Shown here piece after piece: positions 1-8,544 of a stretch of 14,749 nucleotides of DNA. The position numbers were made by a program, and so were the translations under genes. The stretch's first letter is position 1, and every line of letters starts with the position of its first letter. Origin of the DNA: Candidatus Arcticimaribacter sp. Its GTDB lineage: Bacteria; Bacteroidota; Bacteroidia; Flavobacteriales; Flavobacteriaceae. The notes beneath the pieces are model-generated. The model was not told the DNA's origin and ran no database searches. It was given only the letters and a program-made list of their open reading frames with translations. The stretch lies in assembly GCA_011526335.1 (NCBI GenBank), contig WTJB01000250.1, positions 2,729-17,477 on the forward strand, in the 5' to 3' direction.

Positions 1-1177
1 TACTTCCTCCCGTTCCTGCTGAAAAGGCAATAAAATGCCATAAAGGATCATCTGTCAATTGAGAAAACATACCCATAGAAGCAGCTACCAAAGGGACATT
101 ATCGATTACGGCGGAACCTATCCCTAGAAGGATTACAACAATGTCTGTATTGGGGATGGCAGTATTGAGCCCCTCTGCAAATTCAAATAAATACCGCAGA
201 GATTCTAATGCGGCAACCGCCAATAGGATACCCAAAAAGAAAAGAATACTGGGAAGTTCAATCTTTGATAAAGATTTATGCACCGGACTGTGGTGGGCTG
301 CAGCTTCACTATCGGCATCAATGGATGTGATATTGATTTTTGCGGCAGAATAGATTTCTGCAAAAGTAGCCACTAAGGCTAAAGAAAACATCATCCCTAC
401 ATAAGGAGGCAAATGCGTTACCGTTTTGAATACCGGAACAAAAACAATAGCACCCAAACCTAAGAACAACATCGTTCCTCCATGCTTATGGGTTGCTTCT
501 TCTTCCGTTGTTTCCACTTCAGGAATATCTCCTTTAAATGCGGGTAAGAGGGAAGCGATAAAAACAGGAACGACCACACATACGATCGATGGAATCAAAA
601 GATAAGTAATCAGTTTTACCGTCGTTACTTTATTCCCGATCCACAACATAGTGGTCGTTACATCACCAATAGGAGACCATGCTCCTCCTGCGTTAGCCGC
701 AACAATAATTAGCCCAGCAAACCACAAACGGGTATCCCGATCAGAGACAACTTTTTGTAATATGGTAATCAATACAATCGTTGCCGTAAGGTTGTCAATT
801 ATTGCCGATAAAATAAAGGCCAAAACGGCAAAAATCCACAACAATGATTTTTTGGATTTCGTTTTGATGAATGACTTGATCGTTGCAAAGCCGTTGAAGT
901 AATCAATGATTTCAACGATTGTCATGGCGCCAAGAAGGAAAATAATAATCTCTGCTGTTTTTCCTAAATGATGCAAAAGAATTTCTTCTATATGGGTAGG
1001 AACTAACTGTTTAAGTGCAGTGTCTACTTCAAAAACAGGCATATGCCACAAGGCTATTATTGCCCATAACAAAGCCATCATAGCCAAAGCCGGAATGAGC
1101 TTATCCACTTTTAAAGTGTGTTCTAAAGTGATGGCCAAATAGCCTAATACAAATATTGAGATTAATACAATTTCCAT
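1..1177 (-). CDS. nhaD: NhaD-type sodium:proton antiporter, C-terminus cut by window edge
   Basis: Inner-membrane transporter that exchanges Na+ (or Li+) for H+, contributing to sodium tolerance and pH homeostasis. I translated it by hand from the ATG at 1177. The frame stays open for 392 codons to base 1, so the stop and probably the last 50-90 residues lie outside the window. Visible features are about ten hydrophobic segments, the helix motif IIDNLTATIVLI (residues 127-138), the NhaD-typical GAWSPIGDVTTTMLWI (165-180, with Asp172) and a second VIDNVPLVAA (357-366). The two Asp-Asn motifs resemble the paired re-entrant halves of the ion transporter superfamily. A hydrophilic, His/Glu-rich loop lies near residues 217-234 and another near 285-305. 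ArsB/CitM-type transporters are related, but the GDVTTTMLW signature favours NhaD. It lies 75 bp behind anmK on the same strand with no obvious terminator between, so partial co-transcription is possible. Confidence 0.9.
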   Translation of the reverse strand, partial: MEIVLISIFVLGYLAITLEHTLKVDKLIPALAMMALLWAIIALWHMPVFEVDTALKQLVPTHIEEILLHHLGKTAEIIIFLLGAMTIVEIIDYFNGFATIKSFIKTKSKKSLLWIFAVLAFILSAIIDNLTATIVLITILQKVVSDRDTRLWFAGLIIVAANAGGAWSPIGDVTTTMLWIGNKVTTVKLITYLLIPSIVCVVVPVFIASLLPAFKGDIPEVETTEEEATHKHGGTMLFLGLGAIVFVPVFKTVTHLPPYVGMMFSLALVATFAEIYSAAKINITSIDADSEAAAHHSPVHKSLSKIELPSILFFLGILLAVAALESLRYLFEFAEGLNTAIPNTDIVVILLGIGSAVIDNVPLVAASMGMFSQLTDDPLWHFIAFSAGTGGS

Positions 1178-1252
1178 GATTTTAACTTGAATTCCCCCAA
1201 AGGGTGTTGATTTCTGAAAAACGAAAATATAAATTCTTAGCTAATATGCATC

Positions 1253-2314
1253 CTAAAATTCAAAAATCTTCCCACTGGAATGATCTTTTGACGCCCCCGT
1301 AACACTCGCTAGGCAATTGCTTTCTCCCAGATGGCGAAGTACGCCCAAGAAAGCAAAAATTAAGGCTTCTTTAAATTCTATCAATGTTTTGGAGGGAAGT
1401 ACAAGGGGGTTCGCCAACTTTTGGTTGATGGAGGCAATCAAAAAATCATGATAAGCCCCTCCACCTGTGACCAAGGTATTTTCATTTTTAGGTAAGTGAG
1501 CAGCAATTACTTCTGCAATATGGAGAACATAGGTATGCAAAAGGTTCGGAATGCCTTCTGAGACATAACGCTCCATCAGTGGTAAAACTTCATTGAGCAC
1601 CCACTCTTTACCCAGGGATTTAGGGGGAGCTTGGTGATAAAAGGGAAGCCTGTCCAGTTCATCTTTCAATTGAGGCAAAGGCTTTCCTTTACGCGCCAGC
1701 TGACCTCCTGCATCATAGGCAAGCCCAAGCTTATTCGCCCAATGATTCAACACAATATTGACACCACACAAATCATATGCTTTTATGGGGTTTTGGTTTA
1801 ATATAGTCACATTGGCAAAGCCGCCTAAATTTAGGCATGCAGCATAAGACGAAAACAGCTGTACTTCTCCTCCTGGGACCAACGGAGCTCCTTGACCGCC
1901 TAAAGCAACATCGGCAACACGAAAATCGCAGATTACTTTGCATTGAAGTATTTTCGCCAGTTGAGGTAAATTTCCAATTTGCAGGGTTATACCCTTATGA
2001 GGTTGATGAAATACCGTATGCCCATGGGAACTGACAAAATCCAGAGGCGGATACAAAGAAGAACTTACATACGGTTTTAGGAGTTGCCCTAAGTATTGAG
2101 TGTAATCTTGATCAAGTACATCAACCTGGTCTTGACTCAACTCCATTACATGGGTAAGACGCATGTGCCATTCTTCAGGATAAGGATGGGTCTTGGCTTC
2201 AAGAATCTTAAAATTCCATGCATCAGAAAAGTCAAACCTTACCCGAACAACATCTATCCCATCGAGGGAAGTGCCTGACATTATGCCCAATACGTGGTAG
2301 ATTTTTGAAGACAT
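1253..2314 (-). CDS. anmK: Anhydro-N-acetylmuramic acid kinase
   Basis: Cytoplasmic enzyme of peptidoglycan recycling. It uses ATP and water to open the 1,6-anhydro ring of anhydro-MurNAc and phosphorylate it, giving MurNAc-6-phosphate. The 353-residue product has the family signatures in order: GIMSGTSLDGIDV (residues 10-22, phosphate/ATP site), SSHGHTVFHQP (95-105), DFRVADVALGGQGAPLVP (130-147, where Asp135 is the likely catalytic base by family comparison), LNLGGFANVT (161-170), DAGGQLARKG (201-210) and a late VTGGGAYHDF nucleotide-site motif. The usual SHGQT is SHGHT here. Its length is slightly below the roughly 370 residues of the E. coli enzyme, and both ends look complete. The first ATG (2314) places the glycine-rich motif at the expected distance. 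No MurQ etherase or other recycling gene is in the window, so its pathway partners must lie elsewhere. Confidence 0.96.
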   Translation of the reverse strand: MSSKIYHVLGIMSGTSLDGIDVVRVRFDFSDAWNFKILEAKTHPYPEEWHMRLTHVMELSQDQVDVLDQDYTQYLGQLLKPYVSSSLYPPLDFVSSHGHTVFHQPHKGITLQIGNLPQLAKILQCKVICDFRVADVALGGQGAPLVPGGEVQLFSSYAACLNLGGFANVTILNQNPIKAYDLCGVNIVLNHWANKLGLAYDAGGQLARKGKPLPQLKDELDRLPFYHQAPPKSLGKEWVLNEVLPLMERYVSEGIPNLLHTYVLHIAEVIAAHLPKNENTLVTGGGAYHDFLIASINQKLANPLVLPSKTLIEFKEALIFAFLGVLRHLGESNCLASVTGASKDHSSGKIFEF

Positions 2315-2341
2315 TGCACTGTTTTTGCTAAAATTTTGCTA

Positions 2342-2369
2342 TAAAATTACACTTATCGCAAGGATCAAA
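2342..2369 (-). promoter_or_regulatory. Candidate promoter of anmK
   Basis: On the minus strand, TTTG (2369-2366) is followed after 16 bases by TAATTTTA (2349-2342), one mismatch from the Bacteroidota -7 consensus TAnnTTTG. The element ends 27 bases before the anmK ATG. This is a motif match read by eye in AT-rich DNA, so chance occurrence is possible. Confidence 0.35.
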
Positions 2370-2396
2370 AGAAAAATTTATGAAATTTAAAATAAA

Positions 2397-2419
2397 AGCC
2401 TTTAAGAAATCGAAAGGCT
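2397..2419. repeat. Small inverted repeat between anmK and gltB
   Basis: AGCCTTT (2397-2403) and AAAGGCT (2413-2419) form a perfect 7-bp inverted repeat around a 9-base loop. It lies upstream of both divergent candidate promoters. On the minus strand it is followed by a T-rich stretch, so it resembles a weak terminator for transcription running out of gltB in antisense towards anmK. It could also be a protein-binding site. Neither role is shown. Confidence 0.35.
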
Positions 2420-2452
2420 ACAAAAACTTAAAATTTTGGAGTGATATGGGGG

Positions 2453-2481
2453 TTATTTAGCCCTCTTTTAGTATATTTTTG
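2453..2481 (+). promoter_or_regulatory. Candidate promoter of gltBD
   Basis: TATTTTTG (2474-2481) matches the Bacteroidota -7 consensus TAnnTTTG exactly. A weak -33-like TTAT (2453-2456) lies 17 bases upstream. Transcription would begin near 2486-2489, leaving a leader of only about 20 bases before the ATG at 2507. That short leader is one reason to prefer 2507 over the GTG at 2501. Confidence 0.45.
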
Positions 2482-2506
2482 TCTTTCCTAAAAAAAGAAC
2501 GTGATT

Positions 2507-5500
2507 ATGTTACCTGAAAAACAAGGACTCTATTCCCCTGATTTTGAACACGATAACTGCGGTGCAGGATTTATCTGTAGCCTACAAGGCAAGAAAACCA
2601 ATGATATTATTGGGAAGGCTTTAGACATCTTAGTAAAGCTAGAACACCGGGGCGCAGTAAGTGCAGACGGAAAAACTGGGGATGGTGCGGGTATCTTGAT
2701 CGAAATTCCACATGATTTTTTAGTCAAAAATGTATCGTTTGAACTTCCTGAACTTCATCAATATGCCGTTGGGATGACTTTTTTGCCCCAAAAAGAAAAC
2801 CAACGTCAGTTTTGCGTCAACGTCTTTGAAGAAGAAGTAAAAAAACAAGGTCTTGCCCTTCTCGGGTGGAGAAAGGTTCCTGTGAACAAAGCTGTTGTCG
2901 GTCGTATTGCGGGACAAACAGAGCCTTACATTGCACAAGTTTTTATAGGAAAAGGAGAAAAAGAAATCACAGATCACGAGTTTAACGTAAAACTCTTTAT
3001 TGCCCGTAAAATTGCGGAGCATCGAGTTATAGAATCCAAGTTATCTGAAAGCAAATACTTCTATTTCCCTTCCCTTTCTACCCATACCCTTATCTACAAA
3101 GGGCTATTGGTTCCTGAGGACATAGAACCTTATTACACGGATCTATCTGATCCTTCTGTTGTAACCCGATTGGCATTGGTACACCAACGTTTTTCGACCA
3201 ACACTTTCCCGACTTGGGACTTGGCGCAACCTTTCCGCTACATGTGTCACAATGGAGAAATCAACACCTTCCGCGGAAATTACAGTAGAATGCAAGCCCG
3301 AGAAGAATTGTTTCAAAGTGATTTGTTTGGCGAAGACATAAAAAAAATACTCCCTGTTATTCTAAAAGGAAAATCTGACTCTTCCTCTATGGATATGGCC
3401 GTAGAACTTCTATTGGCCACTGGACGTTCACTCCCAGAGGTAATGATGATGATGGTGCCTGAGGCTTGGGAAAAACACAAGTCTATGGATCCTGCCAAAA
3501 AAGCATTCTACCAATACAATGCTTGTATAATGGAACCTTGGGATGGTCCTGCTTCTATTCCGTTTACCGACGGAAAATATATCGGGGCTCTATTGGACAG
3601 AAATGGACTACGCCCATCTCGCTACACCGTAACAAAGGACGGCTATGTAGTCATGTCATCTGAGGCAGGGGTTTTAGATATTGCGCCAGAAAACGTTGAA
3701 AAACACGGACGTCTTGAACCCGGAAGAATGTTCTTGGTTAACATGGACGAGGGACGTATTGTGGAAGACGAAGAAATAAAGAATCAAGTAGTGAGTGCAC
3801 GTCCTTACCAAGAATGGTTGGACAAAAACTTGTTGCCCCTAAAAGATGTGCCCTACACGGGTAACCACCTGCCTGTTGAGTCTGAAGATTTTGAAACGCG
3901 TTTACGTGTGTTTGGCTATACCCAAGAAGACCTTAAAACACTCATCCTCCCGATGAGCATCCAAGGAAAAGAAGCCATAGGTTCAATGGGTACTGACACC
4001 CCCTTGGCGGTATTGTCTGACAAGCCTCAGCTACTTTACAACTATTTTAAACAACTCTTTGCACAGGTAACCAACCCTCCCTTAGATGGAATTCGTGAAG
4101 AGATTGTAACCGATACTTCATTAAGTATTGGTAATGACCTCAATATATTTGAGATCAATGAAAATCACGCCAAAAAATTAATGATCCAAAATCCGGTCAT
4201 CTCTAATGAGGACTTGGATAAAATAAAGCATTTGGATCACCCAGATTTCAAAGCCATTGCGATTCCTACCCTTTACGAAGTACACAAAGGAGTAAACGGA
4301 CTCGAAGCGGCCTTGGAACAAATGATCAAAAGCATTGAAAGAGAGGTAGACAATGGGGCAAATATCGTGATCTTGTCGGACCGTGGGGTATCCAACTACT
4401 TTGCTCCTATCCCAATTCTTTTGGCCTGTGCACATGCACACAATGCATTAAAACGTTTGAAAAAGCGTTCCAATTTCGGTATCGTTATTGAATCTGCTGA
4501 GCCACGTGAGCCGCACCATTTCTCTTGTTTATTTGGGTATGGCGCAAGTGCCATCAACCCTTATATGGTCAATGAAATCATAGAAACCCAAGTAGAAAAT
4601 GGAAGCATCACCGGTATTGACGCCACCACAGCCATAGAAAACTTTAATCAAGCTATAGCAAAAGGCATCATTAAAGTGATGAATAAAATCGGAATTTCTA
4701 CCCTTCACTCCTACCGTGGGGCACAAATTTTTGAAGCCTTAGGATTAAGCGAACAATTTGTAGATGCTTATTTCTGTGATACCGCTACTCGAATCGAGGG
4801 AATCGGTCTATATGAGATAGAAAAAGAAATTTCTAGACGCTACAAAAAAGCCTTTAGTAAAGAAGGATTGGCTGGGTTGGATTTAGAAATTGGTGGTGAA
4901 TACCGCTGGAGAAGAAATGGAGAAGCGCATATGCTAAATCCTACTACCATCGCCAAACTGCAACAAGCAGTAAAGCAAAACAGTTGGGAAAGCTATGATG
5001 TATATTCAAAAATGATCAATGAGCAAACGGAGAAATTAATGACTATCCGTGGTTTATTTGAATTCGCCAGTTATGATCCTATTCCTATCGAAGAAGTAGA
5101 ACCTTGGACAGAGATCGTAAAACGCTTTAAAACGGGTGCGATGTCTTTGGGATCAATTTCAGCCGAAGCTCACGAAAACTTAGCGATCGCCATGAACCGA
5201 ATTGGCGGTAAGAGTAACTCTGGTGAGGGAGGAGAAGATCCAAAACGCTTCCAACCCGACAACAATGGAAACTGGAGAAATTCCGCCATCAAACAAGTGG
5301 CCTCAGGTCGATTTGGCGTATCTAGTCACTACCTGAGTTCTGCAAAAGAAATCCAAATTAAAATGGCCCAAGGAGCCAAGCCTGGAGAAGGTGGACAACT
5401 TCCTGGTCCAAAGGTAAATCCCTATATCGCTTCGGTGAGAAACTCCACCCCTTATGTTGGATTGATTTCCCCACCACCTCACCATGATATCTACTCGATC

Positions 5501-7015
5501 GAAGATTTAGCACAGCTGATCTATGACCTTAAAAATGCCAACAGAGAGGCACGTGTGAATGTAAAACTCGTTTCTGAAGTAGGAGTGGGTACCATTGCTG
5601 CTGGAGTTGCCAAAGCTAAAGCGGACGTTATTTTGGTTTCCGGTTTTGACGGGGGTACTGGGGCATCTCCCCTAACCTCACTTAAGCATGCCGGTCTTCC
5701 ATGGGAATTGGGTATTGCAGAAGCACAGCAAACCCTTGTGATGAATGACCTTCGTAACCGTATAGTACTCGAATGTGATGGTCAAATGAAAACGGGAAGA
5801 GATGTCGCCATCGCCTGTCTATTGGGGGCAGAAGAATTTGGATTCTCCACAGCACCCTTAGTCGCCTCTGGATGTATAATGATGCGTGCTTGCCACTTGA
5901 ATACGTGTCCTGTGGGTATCGCAACCCAAGATCCTGAATTGCGTAAAAACTTCAAAGGACAACCCGAGCATGTAATCAACTTCATGTATTTTGTTGCAGA
6001 AGAATTGCGACAAATTATGGCGCAACTTGGTTTCCGTACGGTAAACGAAATGGTAGGTCAATCGCAAAAAATCAATATGAAAAAAGCGGTAGATCACTTC
6101 AAAGCACAAGGAATAGATCTATCAAACATCTTGTACAAACCAGAAGTTAGTCCAGAAACCAAACTTTACAACACAGAAAAACAAGACCACGGGCTGGAAA
6201 AAGTAATCGACTTTAAGATTATTGAAGCAGCACACCCGGCCATTTATAGAAAAGAAGAACAACATCTAGAATTTTCTATTCGCAACACCGACCGTACCGT
6301 GGGTGCAATATTGTCCAATGAAATCTCGAAGATGCACGGTGCGCCTGGATTACCAGAAGACACCTTGAGCTTGAAGTTTACAGGAACGGCTGGGCAAAGC
6401 TTTGGTGCCTTTGCGGCCAAAGGGCTCTTTATGAAAGTCGCAGGAACTTGTAATGATTACTTTGGTAAAGGTTTATCTGGAGCCAAGTTAATTGCACAGG
6501 TGCCCGAAGAGGCTACCTTTAAAGCCGACGAAAACATAATCGTTGGAAATGTTGCCCTCTATGGTGCAACCTCAGGAGAAGCCTATATCAACGGGATCGC
6601 AGGAGAACGTTTTTGTGTACGAAACTCTGGAGCAACGGCCGTTGTAGAAGGCATTGGAGATCATGGATGTGAATACATGACCGGAGGAATTGCCGTTATT
6701 CTTGGGGAAACCGGAAGAAACTTTGCCGCAGGTATGAGCGGGGGTATTGCCTATCTCTACAGTCCTGATGGAACTTTTGACGAGAAAAAATTCAACCTAG
6801 AAATGGTAGAATTGGAAGACCTTACCGACCAAGATAGAGAAACGGTTTATGGCTTACTCAATAATCATAAAGATTATACCAATAGCGAAAAAGCTACTGC
6901 TATATTAGACGAGTGGCCAGAGAGTTCTAAAAACTTCATCAAAGTAATGCCAACCGATTACAAAAACGCTTTAGCGATGTTGGCTAAAGAAAAAGAAAAC
7001 GAATTAAAAGCATAA
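2507..7015 (+). CDS. gltB: Glutamate synthase (NADPH), large (alpha) subunit
   Basis: Large subunit of bacterial glutamate synthase. It releases ammonia from glutamine and channels it to 2-oxoglutarate, which is then reduced to glutamate with electrons from GltD. Numbering from ATG 2507 gives 1502 residues, full length for the family. A 17-residue propeptide precedes Cys18 in DNCGAGF, the amidotransferase nucleophile exposed by maturation. The class II amidotransferase domain covers roughly 18-430 and a central domain roughly 450-760. The FMN/synthase domain (about 845-1215) contains SGEGGEDPKRF, ISPPPHHDIYSIEDL and GFDGGTGASPLTSLKHAGLP. The 3Fe-4S cysteines are C1123, C1129 and C1134 in GCIMMRACHLNTCPVG. 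The C-terminal GXGXG helix domain starts near 1260. An in-frame GTG at 2501 could add two residues, but ATG is preferred. All key motifs appear intact. gltD follows after 4 bp, indicating a gltBD operon. Confidence 0.98.
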   Translation: MLPEKQGLYSPDFEHDNCGAGFICSLQGKKTNDIIGKALDILVKLEHRGAVSADGKTGDGAGILIEIPHDFLVKNVSFELPELHQYAVGMTFLPQKENQRQFCVNVFEEEVKKQGLALLGWRKVPVNKAVVGRIAGQTEPYIAQVFIGKGEKEITDHEFNVKLFIARKIAEHRVIESKLSESKYFYFPSLSTHTLIYKGLLVPEDIEPYYTDLSDPSVVTRLALVHQRFSTNTFPTWDLAQPFRYMCHNGEINTFRGNYSRMQAREELFQSDLFGEDIKKILPVILKGKSDSSSMDMAVELLLATGRSLPEVMMMMVPEAWEKHKSMDPAKKAFYQYNACIMEPWDGPASIPFTDGKYIGALLDRNGLRPSRYTVTKDGYVVMSSEAGVLDIAPENVEKHGRLEPGRMFLVNMDEGRIVEDEEIKNQVVSARPYQEWLDKNLLPLKDVPYTGNHLPVESEDFETRLRVFGYTQEDLKTLILPMSIQGKEAIGSMGTDTPLAVLSDKPQLLYNYFKQLFAQVTNPPLDGIREEIVTDTSLSIGNDLNIFEINENHAKKLMIQNPVISNEDLDKIKHLDHPDFKAIAIPTLYEVHKGVNGLEAALEQMIKSIEREVDNGANIVILSDRGVSNYFAPIPILLACAHAHNALKRLKKRSNFGIVIESAEPREPHHFSCLFGYGASAINPYMVNEIIETQVENGSITGIDATTAIENFNQAIAKGIIKVMNKIGISTLHSYRGAQIFEALGLSEQFVDAYFCDTATRIEGIGLYEIEKEISRRYKKAFSKEGLAGLDLEIGGEYRWRRNGEAHMLNPTTIAKLQQAVKQNSWESYDVYSKMINEQTEKLMTIRGLFEFASYDPIPIEEVEPWTEIVKRFKTGAMSLGSISAEAHENLAIAMNRIGGKSNSGEGGEDPKRFQPDNNGNWRNSAIKQVASGRFGVSSHYLSSAKEIQIKMAQGAKPGEGGQLPGPKVNPYIASVRNSTPYVGLISPPPHHDIYSIEDLAQLIYDLKNANREARVNVKLVSEVGVGTIAAGVAKAKADVILVSGFDGGTGASPLTSLKHAGLPWELGIAEAQQTLVMNDLRNRIVLECDGQMKTGRDVAIACLLGAEEFGFSTAPLVASGCIMMRACHLNTCPVGIATQDPELRKNFKGQPEHVINFMYFVAEELRQIMAQLGFRTVNEMVGQSQKINMKKAVDHFKAQGIDLSNILYKPEVSPETKLYNTEKQDHGLEKVIDFKIIEAAHPAIYRKEEQHLEFSIRNTDRTVGAILSNEISKMHGAPGLPEDTLSLKFTGTAGQSFGAFAAKGLFMKVAGTCNDYFGKGLSGAKLIAQVPEEATFKADENIIVGNVALYGATSGEAYINGIAGERFCVRNSGATAVVEGIGDHGCEYMTGGIAVILGETGRNFAAGMSGGIAYLYSPDGTFDEKKFNLEMVELEDLTDQDRETVYGLLNNHKDYTNSEKATAILDEWPESSKNFIKVMPTDYKNALAMLAKEKENELKA

Positions 7016-7019
7016 AGCC

Positions 7020-8485
7020 ATGGGAAAATTAAGAGGATTTATGGAATACGATCGCGTAAATGAAAAAGCGATTGACCCTAAAGAGCGTGTTGAGAACTAT
7101 AAAGAGTTTACCCTAGCGCCCAAAACAGAAGTATTACAAGAACAAGGTGGACGATGCATGGACTGTGGTGTTCCTTTTTGTCATAGTGGCTGCCCATTAG
7201 GGAATCTAATTCCTGACTTTAATGACGCTGTGTACAAAAACGAATGGGAAAAAGCATTGCACATCCTTCATTCGACCAATAACTTTCCAGAATTTACCGG
7301 ACGTCTGTGCCCTGCGCCCTGCGAAGAAGCCTGTGTTTTAGGAATTGTTAACCCACCGGTATCCATCGAGATGATTGAAAAATACATTGTAGAACGTGGA
7401 TTTTCTGAAGGATGGATAAAGGCTGAGCCACCCGTACAAAGAACGGGTAAAAAGGTCGCTGTCGTTGGTTCTGGCCCTGCAGGACTTGCTGCTGCACAAC
7501 AATTGAACCGTGCTGGACATAAAGTAACCGTGTACGAAAGAGACAACAAAATAGGCGGATTGTTACGCTATGGCATTCCTGACTTTAAGATGGAAAAAAA
7601 TGTTATTGATCGACGTTTGGCTATACTCGAAGCAGAAGGGATTGACTTTGTCGTAAATACTGAAATTGGGAAAGACATATCAGCCGAACAACTAGAGGCA
7701 GAAAACGACGCTGTTCTCTTATGTATGGGAGCTACAGTAAGAAGAGAACTCCCTATCCCAGGAGCTGATCTTAACGGCGTGGTTCAAGCGATGGACTTTT
7801 TACCCCACAACAATAAAGCCGTTGATGGACAACACGAAAGAGAAGCCAAGTACCTCGCCACAGACAAGAATGTTGTGGTTATTGGTGGTGGAGATACGGG
7901 ATCTGACTGTATCGGTACTTCCAATCGTCACGGCGCGAAAAGTGTAACCAACTTTGAAATCATGCCCAAACCTGCTGATGGGAGAACGGATGAGAATCCT
8001 TGGCCCTACTGGCCCTTTAAACTAAAAACCTCCTCTTCACATGAAGAAGGAAGCCACCGTGAATGGTCTATCTTGACCAAAGAGTTTATTGGCGACGGGA
8101 AGGGTAACTTAAAAGCGTTAAAAACGGTGGAAGTAGAATGGAAAAAAATTCAGGACAACGCCCACAATTGGTAGAACGTGAAGGAAGTGAAAAAGAATGG
8201 CCGTGTGAATTGGCCCTATTGGCCCTTGGATTTACAGGACCAGAATTGACTGTTCCAGAGCAACTAGGCCTCACCTATGATGCTAGAGGAAACATCAAAG
8301 GAGAAAACAAATATCAAACGGCTAAGCCCAATATTTTCGCTGCAGGAGACGTGCGAAGAGGGCAGTCGCTTATCGTTTGGGCCATCTCTGAAGGAAGAGA
8401 AGCAGCGCACCAAATCGATATGCATTTGATGGGGCACTCGACTTTGCCACAAAAGAATAAAGCTGGAGATTTAGTCTCTGTCTAA
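7020..8485 (+). CDS. gltD: Glutamate synthase (NADPH), small (beta) subunit; reading frame broken near 8142-8148
   Basis: Small subunit that oxidises NADPH on FAD and passes electrons through iron-sulfur clusters to GltB. The first frame (7020-8174) carries C46, C49, C54 and C58 in CMDCGVPFCHSGCPLGN, C97, C101 and C105 in CPAPCEEAC, the FAD motif GSGPAG (150-155) and the NADPH motif VIGGGDTGSDC (about 287-297). It then runs into a stop after an unrelated tail. The remaining family sequence (GSEKEWPCELALLALGFTGPE, then IFAAGDVRRGQSLIVWAISEG) continues in the -1 frame to 8485. Adding one A to the run at 8142-8148 gives a continuous product of 488 residues, the usual GltD length. If the shift is real, the 384-residue product loses the C-terminal FAD/NADPH region and would probably be inactive. 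Both halves look well conserved, which argues for a sequence error or a very recent mutation. Confidence 0.93.
8142..8148 (+). other. A7 homopolymer at the gltD frame break
   Basis: Seven A follow TGG in gltD. In the upstream frame they read Lys-Lys-Ile and reach the TAG at 8172-8174. With eight A the reading would be Lys-Lys-Asn-Ser and enter the downstream GltD frame. The run is not in the phase of a classical A AAA AAA -1 slippery heptamer, because the base before the first AAA codon is G. A deletion, a sequencing error or transcriptional slippage is therefore more likely than standard programmed frameshifting. Confidence 0.85.
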
Positions 8486-8503
8486 TTGTTCAGTAATTCG
8501 ATT

Positions 8504-8532
8504 AAAAAAGCCCGCTAAACGCGGGCTTTTTT
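8504..8532. terminator. Bidirectional intrinsic terminator between gltD and the convergent gene
   Basis: The hairpin stem is GCCCGC (8510-8515) paired with GCGGGC (8521-8526) around the loop TAAAC. Six A precede it (8504-8509) and six T follow (8527-8532), so it works as a Rho-independent terminator on either strand. It lies 18 bp after the gltD stop and 12 bp from the stop of the minus-strand gene ending at 8545. Confidence 0.92.
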
Positions 8533-8544
8533 ATGCAATAAATT

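Noticed and set aside
141..902. Plus-strand open frames of 70 and 83 codons in 141-902
   Set aside because: They are shadows of the NhaD gene on the minus strand, whose frame is open throughout and carries clear family motifs.
1178..1252. Promoter or terminator between anmK and nhaD
   Set aside because: A TATATTTTC-like string is present, but no -33 element sits at a convincing distance and there is no hairpin with a T-run.
2501..2506. GTG at 2501 as the gltB start
   Set aside because: It would add only two residues, and the predicted -7 element leaves a very short leader. ATG 2507 is the stronger codon and gives a normal propeptide before the catalytic Cys.
8136..8150. Programmed -1 ribosomal frameshift in gltD, as in dnaX
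   Set aside because: The A run is out of phase for an X XXY YYZ heptamer (G precedes the first AAA codon), I saw no obvious stimulatory hairpin just downstream, and GltD is not known to need frameshifting.
8138..8485. An independent 115-residue gene starting at 8138
   Set aside because: Its sequence is the C-terminus of GltD (GFTGPE, FAAGDVRRG) in a shifted frame, not a separate gene.
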